64,000 nt of DNA. Origin: Cinclus cinclus. Taxonomy: Eukaryota > Chordata > Aves > Passeriformes > Cinclidae. Positions within the stretch are counted from its first letter, which is position 1. Every line of letters begins with the position of its first letter. A model generated the notes under the pieces. That model made no database searches and was not told the DNA's origin. It worked only from the letters and a program-made list of their open reading frames with translations. This document shows positions 47,737-59,851 of the stretch, one piece after another. The stretch lies in assembly GCF_963662255.1 (NCBI RefSeq), contig NW_026912122.1, forward strand, positions 1-64,000. Reading direction: 5' to 3'. A program made the translations under genes and the position numbers.

Positions 47737-49499
47737 GGGTCACAATGGATCCTTGCTTCTCTTAACGCCTGTGCTGTCACAATGCATCCCATGCCCTTTT
47801 AGGCCACTTGATGTCACAATGAATCATTTGATTCTTGGCCTCCATTGTGGCATAATAGATCCTTGCTTCTATTGGTCCCGGTGCTGTAACAATCCATCCC
47901 TGGCCCTTTTTATACCCCCTGGTGCCACAAGGGATCATTAGATTGTTAGCCTGCATTGGGTCACAATGGTTCCTTGCTTCTCTTAACCTCTGTGGTGTCA
48001 CAATGCATTCCAAGCCCTTTTAGGCCACTTGGTCTTACAATGAACCATTTGATTCTTGGCCTTCATGGTGTCATAATAGATCCTTGCTTCTATTGGTCCC
48101 CGTGGTTTCACAATCCATCCCTGGCCCTTTTAGGCCCATTGGTGTCACAAGGGATCATTAGATTGTTAGCCTGCATTGGGTCACAATGGATCCTTGCTTC
48201 TCTTAACCCCTGTGGTGTCACAATGCATCCCATGCCCTTTTAGGCCACTTGATGTCACAATGAATCATTTGATTCTTGGCCTCCATGGTGGCGTAATTGT
48301 ACCAGGTTTTAATTGGGCCCCATGCTTTCACAATACATCTCTGCCCCTTTTAGGCCCAGTGGTGTCAAAAGGGATCATTAGATTGTTAGCCTGCATTGGG
48401 TCACAATGGATCCTTGCTTCTCTTAACGCCTGTGCTGTCACAATGCATCCCATGCCCTTTTAGGCCACTTGATGTCACAATGAATCATTTGATTCTTGGC
48501 CTCCACGGTGGCATAATAGATCCGTGCTTCTATTGGTCCCCGTGCTGTAACAATCCATCCCTGGCCCTTTTTATACGCCCTGGTGCCACAAGGGATCATT
48601 AGATTGTTAGCCTGCATTGGGTCACAATGGTTCCTTGCTTCTCTTAACCTCTGTGCTGTCACAATGCATCCCATGCCCTTTTAGGCCACTTGATGTCACA
48701 ATGAATCATTTGATTCTTGGCCTCCATGGTGGCATAATAGATCCTTGCTTCTATTGGTCCCCGTGTTGTAACAATTCATCCCTGCCCCTTTTAGGCCCAT
48801 TGGTGTCACAAGGGATCATTAGATTGTTAGCCTGCATTGGGTCACAATGGTTCCTTGCTTCTCTTAACCTCTGTGGTGTCACAATGCATCCCATGCCCTT
48901 TTAGGCCACTTGATGTCACAATGAATCATTTGATTCTTGGCCTCCATGGTGGCATAATAGATCCTTGCTTCTATTTGTCCCCGTGCTGTAGCAATCCATC
49001 CCTGGCCTTTTTTATACCCCCCGGCGCCACAAGGGATCATTAGATTGTTAGCCTGCATTGGGTCACAATGGTTCCTTGCTTCTCTTAACCTCTGTGCGGT
49101 CACAATGCATTCCAAGCTCTTTTAGGCCACTTGATGTCACAATGAACCATTTGATTCTTGGCCTTCATGGTGTCATAATGGTTCCTTGCTTCTGTAGGTC
49201 CCCATGCTGTCAGAGTTCATCCGTGGTCCTTTTTCGCCCACCGGTGTCAAAAGGGATTCTTAGATTGTTAGCCTGCATTGGGTTACAATGGTGCCTTGGT
49301 TCTCTTAACCCCTGTGGTGTCACAATGCATCCCATGCCCTTTTAGGCCACTTGATGTCACAATGAATCATTTGATTCTTGGCCTCCATGGTGGCTTGATT
49401 GTACCATGTTTTCACTGGGCCCCATGCTTTCACAATACATCCCTGACCCTTTTAGGCCCATTGGTGTCAAAAGGGATCCTTAGATTGTTAGCCTCAATT
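47737..49499 (+). repeat. Block 20: TA-HY-GT-TA-HY-TA-(ct-broken)-HV
   Basis: No intact CTCF-like core is present. The only CT-lineage copy (49060) reads TTCGCCCACCGGTG. Local variants include CTTAACGCCTG, GTCCCGGTGC and TTATACGCCC. Confidence 0.78.
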
Positions 49500-51923
49500 G
49501 GGTGACAATGGATCCTTGCTTCTCTTAACCCCTGTGCTGTCACAATGCATCCCATGCCCTTTTAGGCCACTTGATGTCACAATGAATCATTTGATTCTTG
49601 GCCTCCACGGTGGCATAATAGATCCTTGCTTCTATTGGTCCCCGTGCTGTAACAATCCATCCCTGGCCCTTTTTATACCCCCTGGTGCCACAAGGGATCA
49701 TTAGATTGTTAGCCTGCATAGGGTCACATTGGTTCCTTGCTTCTCTTAACCTCTGTGCTGTCACAATTCATTCCAAGCACTTTTAGGCCACTTGGTCTTA
49801 CAATGAACCATTTGATTCTTGGCCTTCATGGTGTCATAATAGATCCTTGCTTCTATTGGTCCCCGTGCTGTAACAATCCATCCCTGGCCCTTTTAGGCCC
49901 TTTGGTGTCACAAGGGATCATTAGATTGTCAGCCTGCATAGGGTCACAATGGTTCCTTGCTTCTCTTAACCTCTGTGGTGTCACAATGCATCCCATGCCC
50001 TTTTAGGCCACTTGATGTCACAATGAATCATTTGATTCTTGGCCTCCATGGTGGCGTAATTGTACCAGGTATTAATTGGGCCCCATGCTTTCACAATACA
50101 TCCCTGCCCCTTTTAGGCCCATTGGTGTCAAAAGGGATCATTAGATTGTTAGCCTCCATTGGGTCACAATGGATCCTTGCTTCTCTTAACGCCTGTGCTG
50201 TCACAATGCATCCCATGCCCTTTTAGGCCACTTGATGTCACAATGAATCATTTGATTCTTGGCCTCCACGGTGGCATAATAGATCCTTGCTTCTATTGGT
50301 CCCCGTGCTGTAACAATCCATCCCTGGCCCTTTTTATACCCCCTGGTGTCACAAGGGATCATTAGATTGTTAGCCTGCATTGGGTCACAATGGTTCCTTG
50401 CTTCTCTTAACCTCTGTGGTGTCACAATGCATTCCAAGCCCTTTTAGGCCACTTGGTCTTACAATGAACCATTTGATTCTTGGCCTTCATGGTGTCATAA
50501 TGGTTCCTTGCTTCTATAGGTCCCCATGCTGTCAGAGTCCATCCGTGGTCCTTTTGCGCCACCTGGTTTCAAAAGGGATTCTTAGATTGTTAGCCTGCAT
50601 TGGGTCACAATGGTTCCTTGCTTCTCTTAACCCCTGTGGTGTCACAATGCATCCCATGCCCTTTTAGGCCACTTGATGTCACAATGAATCATTTGATTCT
50701 TGGCCTCCATGGTGGCTTGATTGTACCATGTTTTCACTGGGCCCCATGCTTTCACAATACATCCCTGACCCTTTTAGGCCCATTGGTGTCAAAAGGGATC
50801 ATTAGATTGTTAGCCTCCATTGGGTCACAATGGTTCCTTGCTTCTCTTAACCCCTGTGCTGTCACAATGCATCCCATGCCCTTTTAGGCCACTTGATGTC
50901 ACAATGAATCATTTGATTCTTGGCCTCCATGGTGGCATAATAGATCCTTGCTTCTATTGGTCCCCGTGCTGTAACAATCCATCCCTGGCCCTTTTTATAC
51001 CCCCTGGTGCCACAAGGGATCATTAGATTGTTAGCCTGCATTGGGTCACAATGGTTCCTTGCTTCTCTTAACCTCTGTGGTGTCACAATGCATCCCATGC
51101 CCTTTTAGGCCACTTGATGTCACAATGAATCATTTGATTCTTGGCCTCCATGGTGGCATAATAGATCCTTGCTTCTATTGGTCCCTGTGCTGTAACAATT
51201 CATCCCTGGCCCTTTTAGGCCCATTGGTGTCACAAGGGATCATTAGATTGTTAGCCTGCATTGGGTCACAATGGTTCCTTGCTTCTCTTAACCTCTGTGG
51301 TGTCACAATGCATCCCATGCCCTTTTAGGCCACTTGATGTCACAATGAATCATTTGATTCTTGGCCTCCATGGTGGCATAATAGATCCTTGCTTCTATTG
51401 GTCCCCGTGCTGTAACAATCCATCCCTGGCCCTTTTTATACCCCCTGGTGCCACAAGGGATCATTAGAGCGTTAGCCTGCATTGGGTCACAATGGTTCCT
51501 TGCTTCTCTTAACCTCTGTGGTGTCACAATGCATTCCAAGCCCTTTTAGGCCACTTGGTCTTACAATGAACCATTTGATTCTTGGCCTTCATGGTGTCAT
51601 AATGGTTCCTTGCTTCTATAGGTCCCCATGCTGTCAGAGTCCATCCGTGGTCCTTTTGCGCCACCTGGTTTCAAAAGGGATTCTTATATTGTTAGCCTGC
51701 ATTGGGTCACAATGGTTCCTTGCTTCTCTTAACCCCTGTGGTGTCACAATGCATCCCATGCCCTTTTAGGCCACTTGATGTCACAATGAATCATTTGATT
51801 CTTGGCCTCCATGGTGGCTTGATTGTACCATGTTTTCACTGGGCCCCATGCTTTCACAATACATCCCTGACCCTTTTAGGCCCATTGGTGTCAAAAGGGA
51901 TTATTAGATTGTTAGCCTCCATT
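49500..51923 (+). repeat. Second 11-mer HOR, copy 1 (2424 bp)
   Basis: The order is TA-HY-GT-TA-R-HV-TA-HY-TA-R-HV. Five 221 bp or TATA-adjacent units make the period 2424 instead of 2420. Within it, R-HV-TA-HY-TA (50382-51483) is followed by another R-HV-TA, a 1102 bp internal period. Confidence 0.8.
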
Positions 51924-53686
51924 GGGTCACAATGGTTCCTTGCTTCTCTTAACCCCTGTGCTGTCACAATGCATCCCATGCCCTTTTAGGCCACTTGATG
52001 TCACAATGAATCATTTGATTCTTGGCCTCCACGGTGGCATAATAGATCCTTGCTTCTATTGGTCCCCGTGCTGTAACAATCCATCCCTGGCCCTTTTTAT
52101 ACCCCCTGGTGCCACAAGGGATCATTAGATTGTTAGCCTGCATAGGGTCACAATGGTTCCTTGCTTCTCTTAACCTCTGTGCTGTCACAATGCATTCCAA
52201 GCCCTTTTAGGCCACTTGGTCTTACAATGAACCATTTGATTCTTGGCCTTCATGGTGTCATAATAGATCTTTGCTTCTATTGGTCCCCGTGTTGTAACAA
52301 TCCATCCCTGGCCCTTTTAGGCCCTTTGGTGTCACAAGGGATCATTAGATTGTTAGCCTGCATAGGGTCACAATGGTTCCTTGCTTCTCTTAACCCCTGT
52401 GGTGTCACAATGCATCCCATGCCCTTTTAGGCCACTTGATGTCACAATGAATCATTTGATTCTTGGCCTCCATGGTGGCGTAATTGTACCAGGTTTTAAT
52501 TGGGCCCCATGCTTTCACAATACATCCCTGCCCCTTTTAGGCCCATTGGTGTCAAAAGGGATCATTAGATTGTTAGCCTCCATTGGGTCACAATGGATCC
52601 TTGCTTCTCTTAACGCCTGTGCTGTCACAATGCATCCCATGCCCTTTTAGGCCACTTGATGTCACAATGAATCATTTGATTCTTGGCCTCCACGGTGGCA
52701 TAATAGATCCTTGCTTCTATTGGTCCCCGTGCTGTAACAATCCATCCCTGGCCCTTTTTATACCCCCTGGTGCCACAAGGGATCATTAGATTGTTAGCCT
52801 GCATTGGGTCACAATGGTTCCTTGCTTCTCTTAACCTCTGTGGTGTCACAATGCATTCCAAGCCCTTTTAGGCCACTTGGTCTTACAATGAACCATTTGA
52901 TTCTTGGCCTTCATGGTGTCATAATGGTTCCTTGCTTCTATAGGTCCCCATGCTGTCAGAGTCCATCCGTGGCCCTTTTGCGCCCCCTGGTGTCACAAGG
53001 GATTCTTAGATTGTTAGCCTGCATTGGGTCACAATGGTTCCTTGCTTCTCTTAACCCCTGTGGTGTCACAATGCATCCCATGCCCTTTTAGGCCACTTGA
53101 TGTCACAATGAATCATTTGATTCTTGGCCTCCATGGTGGCTTGATTGTACCATGTTTTCACTGGGCCCCATGCTTTCACAATACATCCCTGCCCCTTTTA
53201 GGCCCATTGGTGTCAAAAGGGATTCTTAGATTGTTAGCCTCCATTGGGTCACAATGGTTCCTTGCTTCTCTTAACCCCTGTGGTGTCACAATGCATCCCA
53301 TGCCCTTTTAGGCCACTTGATGTCACAATGAATCATTTGATTCTTGGCCTCCATGGTGGCATAATAGATCCTTGCTTCTATTGGTCCCCGTGCTGTAACA
53401 ATCCATCCCTGGCCCTTTTTATACCCCCTGGTGCCACAAGGGATCATTAGATTGTTAGCCTGCATTGGGTCACAATGGTTCCTTGCTTCTCTTAACCTCT
53501 GTGGTGTCACAATGCATCCCATGCCCTTTTAGGCCACTTGATGTCACAATGAATCATTTGATTCTTGGCCTCCATGGTGGCATAATAGATCCTTGCTTCT
53601 ATTGGTCCCTGTGCTGTAACAATTCATCCCTGGCCCTTTTAGGCCCATTGGTGTCACAAGGGATCATTAGATTGTTAGCCTGCATT
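51924..53686 (+). repeat. Second 11-mer HOR, copy 2, partial (8 of 11 monomers)
   Basis: TA-HY-GT-TA-CT-HV-TA-HY repeats 49500-51262 at a constant offset of 2424 bp. R at 50382 is replaced by CT at 52806, whose su5 ends GTGGCCCTTTTGCGCC. Confidence 0.8.
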
Positions 53687-55668
53687 GGGTCACAATGGTT
53701 CCTTGCTTCTCTTAACCTCTGTGGTGTCACAATGCATCCCATGCCCTTTTAGGCCACTTGGTCTTACAATGAACCATTTGATTCTTGGCCTTCATGGTGT
53801 CATAATGGTTCCTTGCTTCTATAGGTCCCCATGCTGTCAGAGTTCATCCGTGGTCCTTTTTCGCCCCCTGGTGTCAAAAGGGATTCTTAGATTGTTAGCC
53901 TGCATTGGGTTACAATGGTTCCTTGCTTCTCTTAACCCCTGTGGTGTCACAATGCATCCCATGCCCTTTTAGGCCACTTGATGTCACAATGAATCATTTG
54001 ATTCTTGGCCTCCATGGTGGCATAATTGTACCAGGTTTTACTGGGGCCCCATGCTTTCACAAATCATCCCTGCCCCTTTTAGGCCCATTGGTGTCACAAG
54101 GGATCATTAGATTGTAAGCCTGCATTGGGTCACAATGTTTCCTTGCTTCTCTTAACCTCTGTGGTGTCACAATGCATTCCAAGCCCTTTTAGGCCACTTG
54201 GTCTTACAATGAACCATTTGATTCTTGGCCTTCAGGGTGTCATAATGGTTCCTTGTTTCTATTGGGCTCCATGCTGTCACAATTCATCCCTGGCCCTTTT
54301 ACGCCCCCTGGTGTCAAATGGGATCCTGGGATTATTAACCTCCATTGGGTCACAATGGATCCTTGCTTCATCCTAACCCCTGTGCTGTCACAATGCATCC
54401 CATGCCCTTTTAGGCCACTTGATGTCACAATGAATCATTTGATTCTTGGCCTCCACGGTGGCATAATAGATCCTTGCTTCTATTGGTCCCCGTGCTGTAA
54501 CAATCCATCCCTGGCCCTTTTTATACCCAGTGGTGCCACAACGGATCATTAGATGGTTAGCCTGCATTGGGTCACAATGGTTCCTTGCTTCTCTTAACCT
54601 CTGTGGTGTCACAATGCATTCCAAGCCCTTTTAGGCCACTTGATGTCACAATGAACCATTTGATTCTTGGCCTTCATGGTGTCATAATGGTTCCTTGCTT
54701 CTATAGCTCCCCATGCTGTCAGAGTTCATCCGTGGTCATTTTGCTCCCCCTTGTGCCACAAGGGATTCTTAGATTGTTAGCCTGCATTGGGTCACAATGG
54801 TTCCTTGCTTCTCTTAACCCCTGTGGTGTCACAATGCATCCCATGCCCTTTTAGGCCACTTGATGTCACAATGAATCATTTGATTCTTGGCCTCCATGGT
54901 GGCGAAATTGTACCAGGTTTTAATTGAGCCCCATGCTTTCACAATACATCCCTGCCCTTTTAGGCCCATTGGTGTCAAAAGGGATCATTAGATTGTTAGC
55001 CTGCATTGGGTCACAATGGATCCTTGCTTCTCTTAACCCCTGTGCTGTCACAATGCATCCCATGCCCTTTTAGGCCACTTGATGTCACAATGAATTATTT
55101 GATTCTTGGCCTCCATTGTGGCATAATAGATCCTTGCTTCTATTGGTCCCCGTGCTGTAACAATCCATGCCTGGCCCTTTTTATACCCCCTGGTGTCACA
55201 AGGGATCATTAGATTGTTAGCCTGCATTGGGTCACAATGATTCCTTGCTTCTCTTAACCTCTGTGGTGTCACAATGCATTCCAAGCCCTTTTAGGCCACT
55301 TGGTCTTACAATGAACCATTTGATTCTTGGCCTTCATGGTGTCATAATGGTTCCTTGCTTCCATAGGTCCCCATGCTGTCAGAGTTCATCCGTGGTCCTT
55401 TTGCGCCACCTGGTTTCAAAAGGGATTCTTAGATTGTTAGCCTGCATTGGGTCACAATGGTTCCTTGCTTCTCTTAACCCCTGTGGTGTCACAATGCATC
55501 CCATGCCCTTTTAGGCCACTTGATGTCACAATGAATCATTTGATTCTTGGCCTCCATGGTGGCATAATTGTACCAGGTTTTACTGGGGCCCCATGCTTTC
55601 ACAATTCATCCCTGGCCCTTTTAGGCCCATTGGTGTCACAAGGGATCATTAGATTGTTAGCCTGCATT
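53687..55668 (+). repeat. Block 23: CT-GC-N-TA-V-GA-TA-R-GC
   Basis: TA at 54347 is 222 bp because su1 reads CTTCATCCTAACC (one extra base). Its su5 ends TTATACCCAGTGG, the most altered TATA flank seen. V at 54569 has lost the CpG (TTTTGCTCCCCCTTG). The copy at 54127 has GGTGTCATAATGG preceded by CTTCAGGG. Confidence 0.78.
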
Positions 55669-57209
55669 GGGTCACAATGGTTCCTTGCTTCTCTTAACCT
55701 CTGTGGTGTCACAATGCATTCCAAGCCCTTTTAGGCCACTTGGTCTTACAATGAACCATTTGATTCTTGGCCTTCATGGTGTCATAATGGTTCCTTGATT
55801 CTATAGGTCCCCATGCTGTCAAGGTTCAACCGTGGTCATTTTGCGCCCCCTGGTGTCAAAAGGGATTCTTAGATTGTTAGCCTGCATTGGGTCACAATGG
55901 TTCCTTGCTTCTCTTAACCCCTGTGGTGTCACAATGCATCCCATGACCTTTTAGGCCACTTGATGTCACAATGAATCATTTGATTCTTGGCCTCCATGTT
56001 GGCTTGATTGTACCATGTTTTCACTGGGCCCCATGCTTTCACAATACATCCCTGACCCTTTTAGGCCCATTGGTGTCAAAAGGGATCCTTACATTGTTAG
56101 CCTCAATTGGGTGACAAAGGATCCTTGCTTCTCTTAACCCCTGTGCTGTCACAATGCATCCCATGCCCTTTTAGGCCACTTGATGTCACAATGAATCATT
56201 TGATTCTTGGCCTCCACGGTGGCATAATAGATCCTTGCTTCTATTGGTCCCCGTGCTGTAACAATCCATCCCTGGCCCTTTTTATACCCCCTGGTGCCAC
56301 AAGGGATCATTAGATTGTTAGCCTGCATAGGGTCACAATGGTTCCTTGCTTCTCTTAACCCCTGTGGTGTCACAATGCATCCCATGCCCTTTTAGGCCAC
56401 TTGATGTCACAATGAATCATTTGATTCTTGGCCTCCATGGTGGCGTAATTGTACCAGGTTTTACTTGGGCCCCATGCTTTCACAATACATCCCTGCCCCT
56501 TTTAGGCCCATTGGTGTCAAAAGGGATCATTAGATTGTTAGCCTGCATTGGGTCACAATGGTTCCTTGCTTCTCTTAACCCCTGTGGTGTCACAATGCAT
56601 CCCATGCCCTTTTAGGCCACATGATGTCACAATGAATTATTTGATTCTTGGCCTCCACGGTGGCATAATAGATCCTTGCTTCTATTGGTCCCCGTGCTGT
56701 AACAATTCATCCCTGGACCTTTTAGGCCCATTGGTGTCACTAGGGATCATTAGATTGTTAGCCTCCATTGGGTCACAATGGTTCCTTGCTTCTCTTAACC
56801 TCTGTGGTGTCACAATGCATTCCAAGCCCTTTTAGGCCACTTGATGTCACAATGAACCATTTGATTCTTGGCCTTCATGGTGTCATAATGGTTCCTTGCT
56901 TCCATAGGTCCCCATGCTGTCAGAGTTCATCCGTGGTCCTTTTGCGCCACCTGGTTTCAAAAGGGATTCTTAGATTGTTAGCCTGCATTGGGTCACAATG
57001 GTTCCTTGCTTCTCTTAACCCCTGTGGTGTCACAATGCATCCCATGCCCTTTTAGGCCACTTGATGTCACAATGAATCATTTGATTCTTGGCCTCCATGG
57101 TGGCATAATTGTACCAGGTTTTACTGGGGCCCCATGCTTTCACAATTCATCCCTGGCCCTTTTAGGCCCATTGGTGTCACAAGGGATCATTAGATTGTTA
57201 GCCTGCATT
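55669..57209 (+). repeat. 7-mer CT-HV-TA-GT-HY-R-GC (1541 bp)
   Basis: It repeats the start of 40033 onward at an offset of 15636 bp, and is followed at 57210 by a second CT-HV-TA string. CAAGGTTCAACC, CCCATGACC and GGGTGACAAAGG are shared with 40033-40693. Confidence 0.8.
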
Positions 57210-59851
57210 GGGTCACAATGGTTCCTTGCTTCTCTTAACCTCTGTGCTGTCACAATGCATTCCAAGCCCTTTTAGGCCACTTGGTCTTACAATGAACCAT
57301 TTGATTCTTGGCCTTCATGGTGTCATAATGGTTCCTTGCTTCTATAGGTCCCCATGCTGTCAAGGTTCAACCGTGGTCATTTTGCGCCCCCTGGTGTCAA
57401 AAGGGATTCTTAGATTGTTAGCCTGCATTGGGTCACAATGGTTCCTTGCTTCTCTTAACCCCTGTGGTGTCACAATGCATCCCATGACCTTTTAGGCCAC
57501 TTGATGTCACAATGAATCATTTGATTCTTGGCCTCCATGTTGGCTTGATTGTACCATGTTTTCACTGGGCCCCATGCTTTCACAATACATCCCTGACCCT
57601 TTTAGGCCCATTGGTGTCAAAAGGGATCCTTACATTGTTAGCCTCAATTGGGTGACAAAGGATCCTTGCTTCTCTTAACCCCTGTGCTGTCACAATGCAT
57701 CCCATGCCCTTTTAGGCCACTTGATGTCACAATGAATCATTTGATTCTTGGCCTCCACGGTGGCATAATAGATCCTTGCTTCTATTGGTCCCCGTGCTGT
57801 AACAATCCATCCCTGGCCCTTTTTATACCCCCTGGTGCCACAAGGGATCATTAGATTGTTAGCCTGCATAGGGTCACAATGGTTCCTTGCTTCTCTTAAC
57901 CCCTGTGGTGTCACAATGCATCCCATGCCCTTTTAGGCCACTTGATGTCACAATGAATCATTTGATTCTTGGCCTCCATGATGGCACAATTGTACCAGGT
58001 TTTAATAGGGCCCCATGCTTTCACAATACATCCCTGCCCCTTTTAGGCCCATTGGTGTCAAAAGGGATCATTAGATTGTTAGCCTGCATTGGGTCACAAT
58101 TGTTCCTTGCTTCTCTTAACCCCTGTGGTGTCACAATGCATCCCATGCCCTTTTAGGCCACTTGATGTCACAATGAATTATTTGATTCTTGGCCTCCACG
58201 GTGGCATAATAGATCCTTGCTTCTATTGGTCCCCGTGCTGTAACAATTCATCCCTGGACCTTTTAGGCCCATTGGTGTCACTAGGGATCATTAGATTGTT
58301 AGCCTGCAATGGGTCACAATGGTTCCTTGCTTCTCTTAACCTCTGTGGTGTCACAATGCATTCCAAGCCCTTTTAGGCCACTTGGTCTTACAATGAACCA
58401 TTTGATTCTTGGCCTTCATGGTGTCATAATGGTTCCTTGCTTCCATAGGTCCCCATGCTGTCAGAGTCCATCCGTGGCCCTTTTGCGCCCCCTGGTGTCA
58501 CAAGGGATTCTTAGATTGTTAGCCTGCATTGGGTAACAATGGTTCCTTGGTTCTCTTAACCCCTGTGGTGTCACAATGCATCCCATGCCCTTTTAGGCCA
58601 CTTGATGTCACAATGAATCATTTGATTCTTGGCCTCCATGGTGGCTTGATTGTACCATGTTTTCACTGGGCCCCATGCTTTCACAATACATCCCTGCCCC
58701 TTTTAGGCCCATTGGTGTCAAAAGGGATTATTAGATTGTTAGCCTCCATTGGGTCACAATGGATCCTTGCTTCTCTTAACCCCTGTCCTGTCACAATGCA
58801 TCCCATGCCCTTTTAGGCCACTTGATGTCACAATGAATCATTTGATTCTTGGCCTCCACGGTGGCATAATAGATCCTTGCTTCTATTGGTCCCCGTGCTG
58901 TAACAATCCATCCCTGGCCCTTTTTATACCCCCTGGTGCCACAAGGGATCATTAGATGGTTAGCCTGCATTGGGTCACAATGGTTCCTTGCTTCTCTTAA
59001 CCTCTGTGGTGTCACAATGCATTCCAAGCCCTTTTAGGCCACTTGGTCTTACAATGAACCATTTGATTCTTGGCCTTCATGGTGTCATAATGGTTCCTTG
59101 CTTCCATAGCTCCCCATGCTGTCAGAGTCCATCCGTGGCCCTTTTGCGCCCCCTGGTGTCACAAGGGATTCTTAGATTGTTAGCCTGCATTGGGTAACAA
59201 TGGTTCCTTGGTTCTCTTAACCCCTGTGGTGTCACAATGCATCCCATGCCCTTTTAGGCCACTTGATGTCACAATGAATCATTTGATTCTTGGCCTCCAT
59301 GGTGGCTTGATTGTACCATGTTTTCACTGGGCCCCATGCTTTCACAATACATCCCTGCCCCTTTAAGGCCCATTGGTGTCACAAGGGGTCATTAGATTGT
59401 TAGCCTCCATTGGGTCACAATGGATCCTTGCTTCTCTTAACCCCTGTGGTGTCACAATGCATCCCATGCCCTTTTAGGCCACTTGATGTCACAATGAATC
59501 ATTTGATTCTTGGCCTCCATGGTGGCATAATTGTACCAGGTTTTACTGGGGCCCCATGCTTTCACAGTTCATCCCTGGCCCTTTTAGGCCCATTGGTGTC
59601 ACAAGGGATCATTAGATTGTTAGCCTGCATTGGGTCACAATGGTTCCTTGCTTCTCTTAACCTCTGTGGTGTCACAATGCATTCCAAGCCCTTTTAGGCC
59701 ACTTGGTCTTACAATGAACCATTTGATTCTTGGCCTTCATGGTGTCATAATGGTTCCTTGCTTCTATAGGTCCCCATGCTGTCAAGGTTCATCCGTGGTC
59801 ATTTTGCGCCCCCTGGTGTCAAAAGGGATTCTTAGATTGTTAGCCTACATT
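57210..59851 (+). repeat. Block 25: CT-HV-TA-HB-HY-CT-HV-TA-CT-HV-GC-CT
   Basis: 57210-58971 parallels 40033-41794 at an offset of 17177 bp. HB (57871) replaces the GT of the first copy. The CT copies at 58311 and 58972 have CTTCCATAG and AGAGTCCATCC. Confidence 0.78.
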
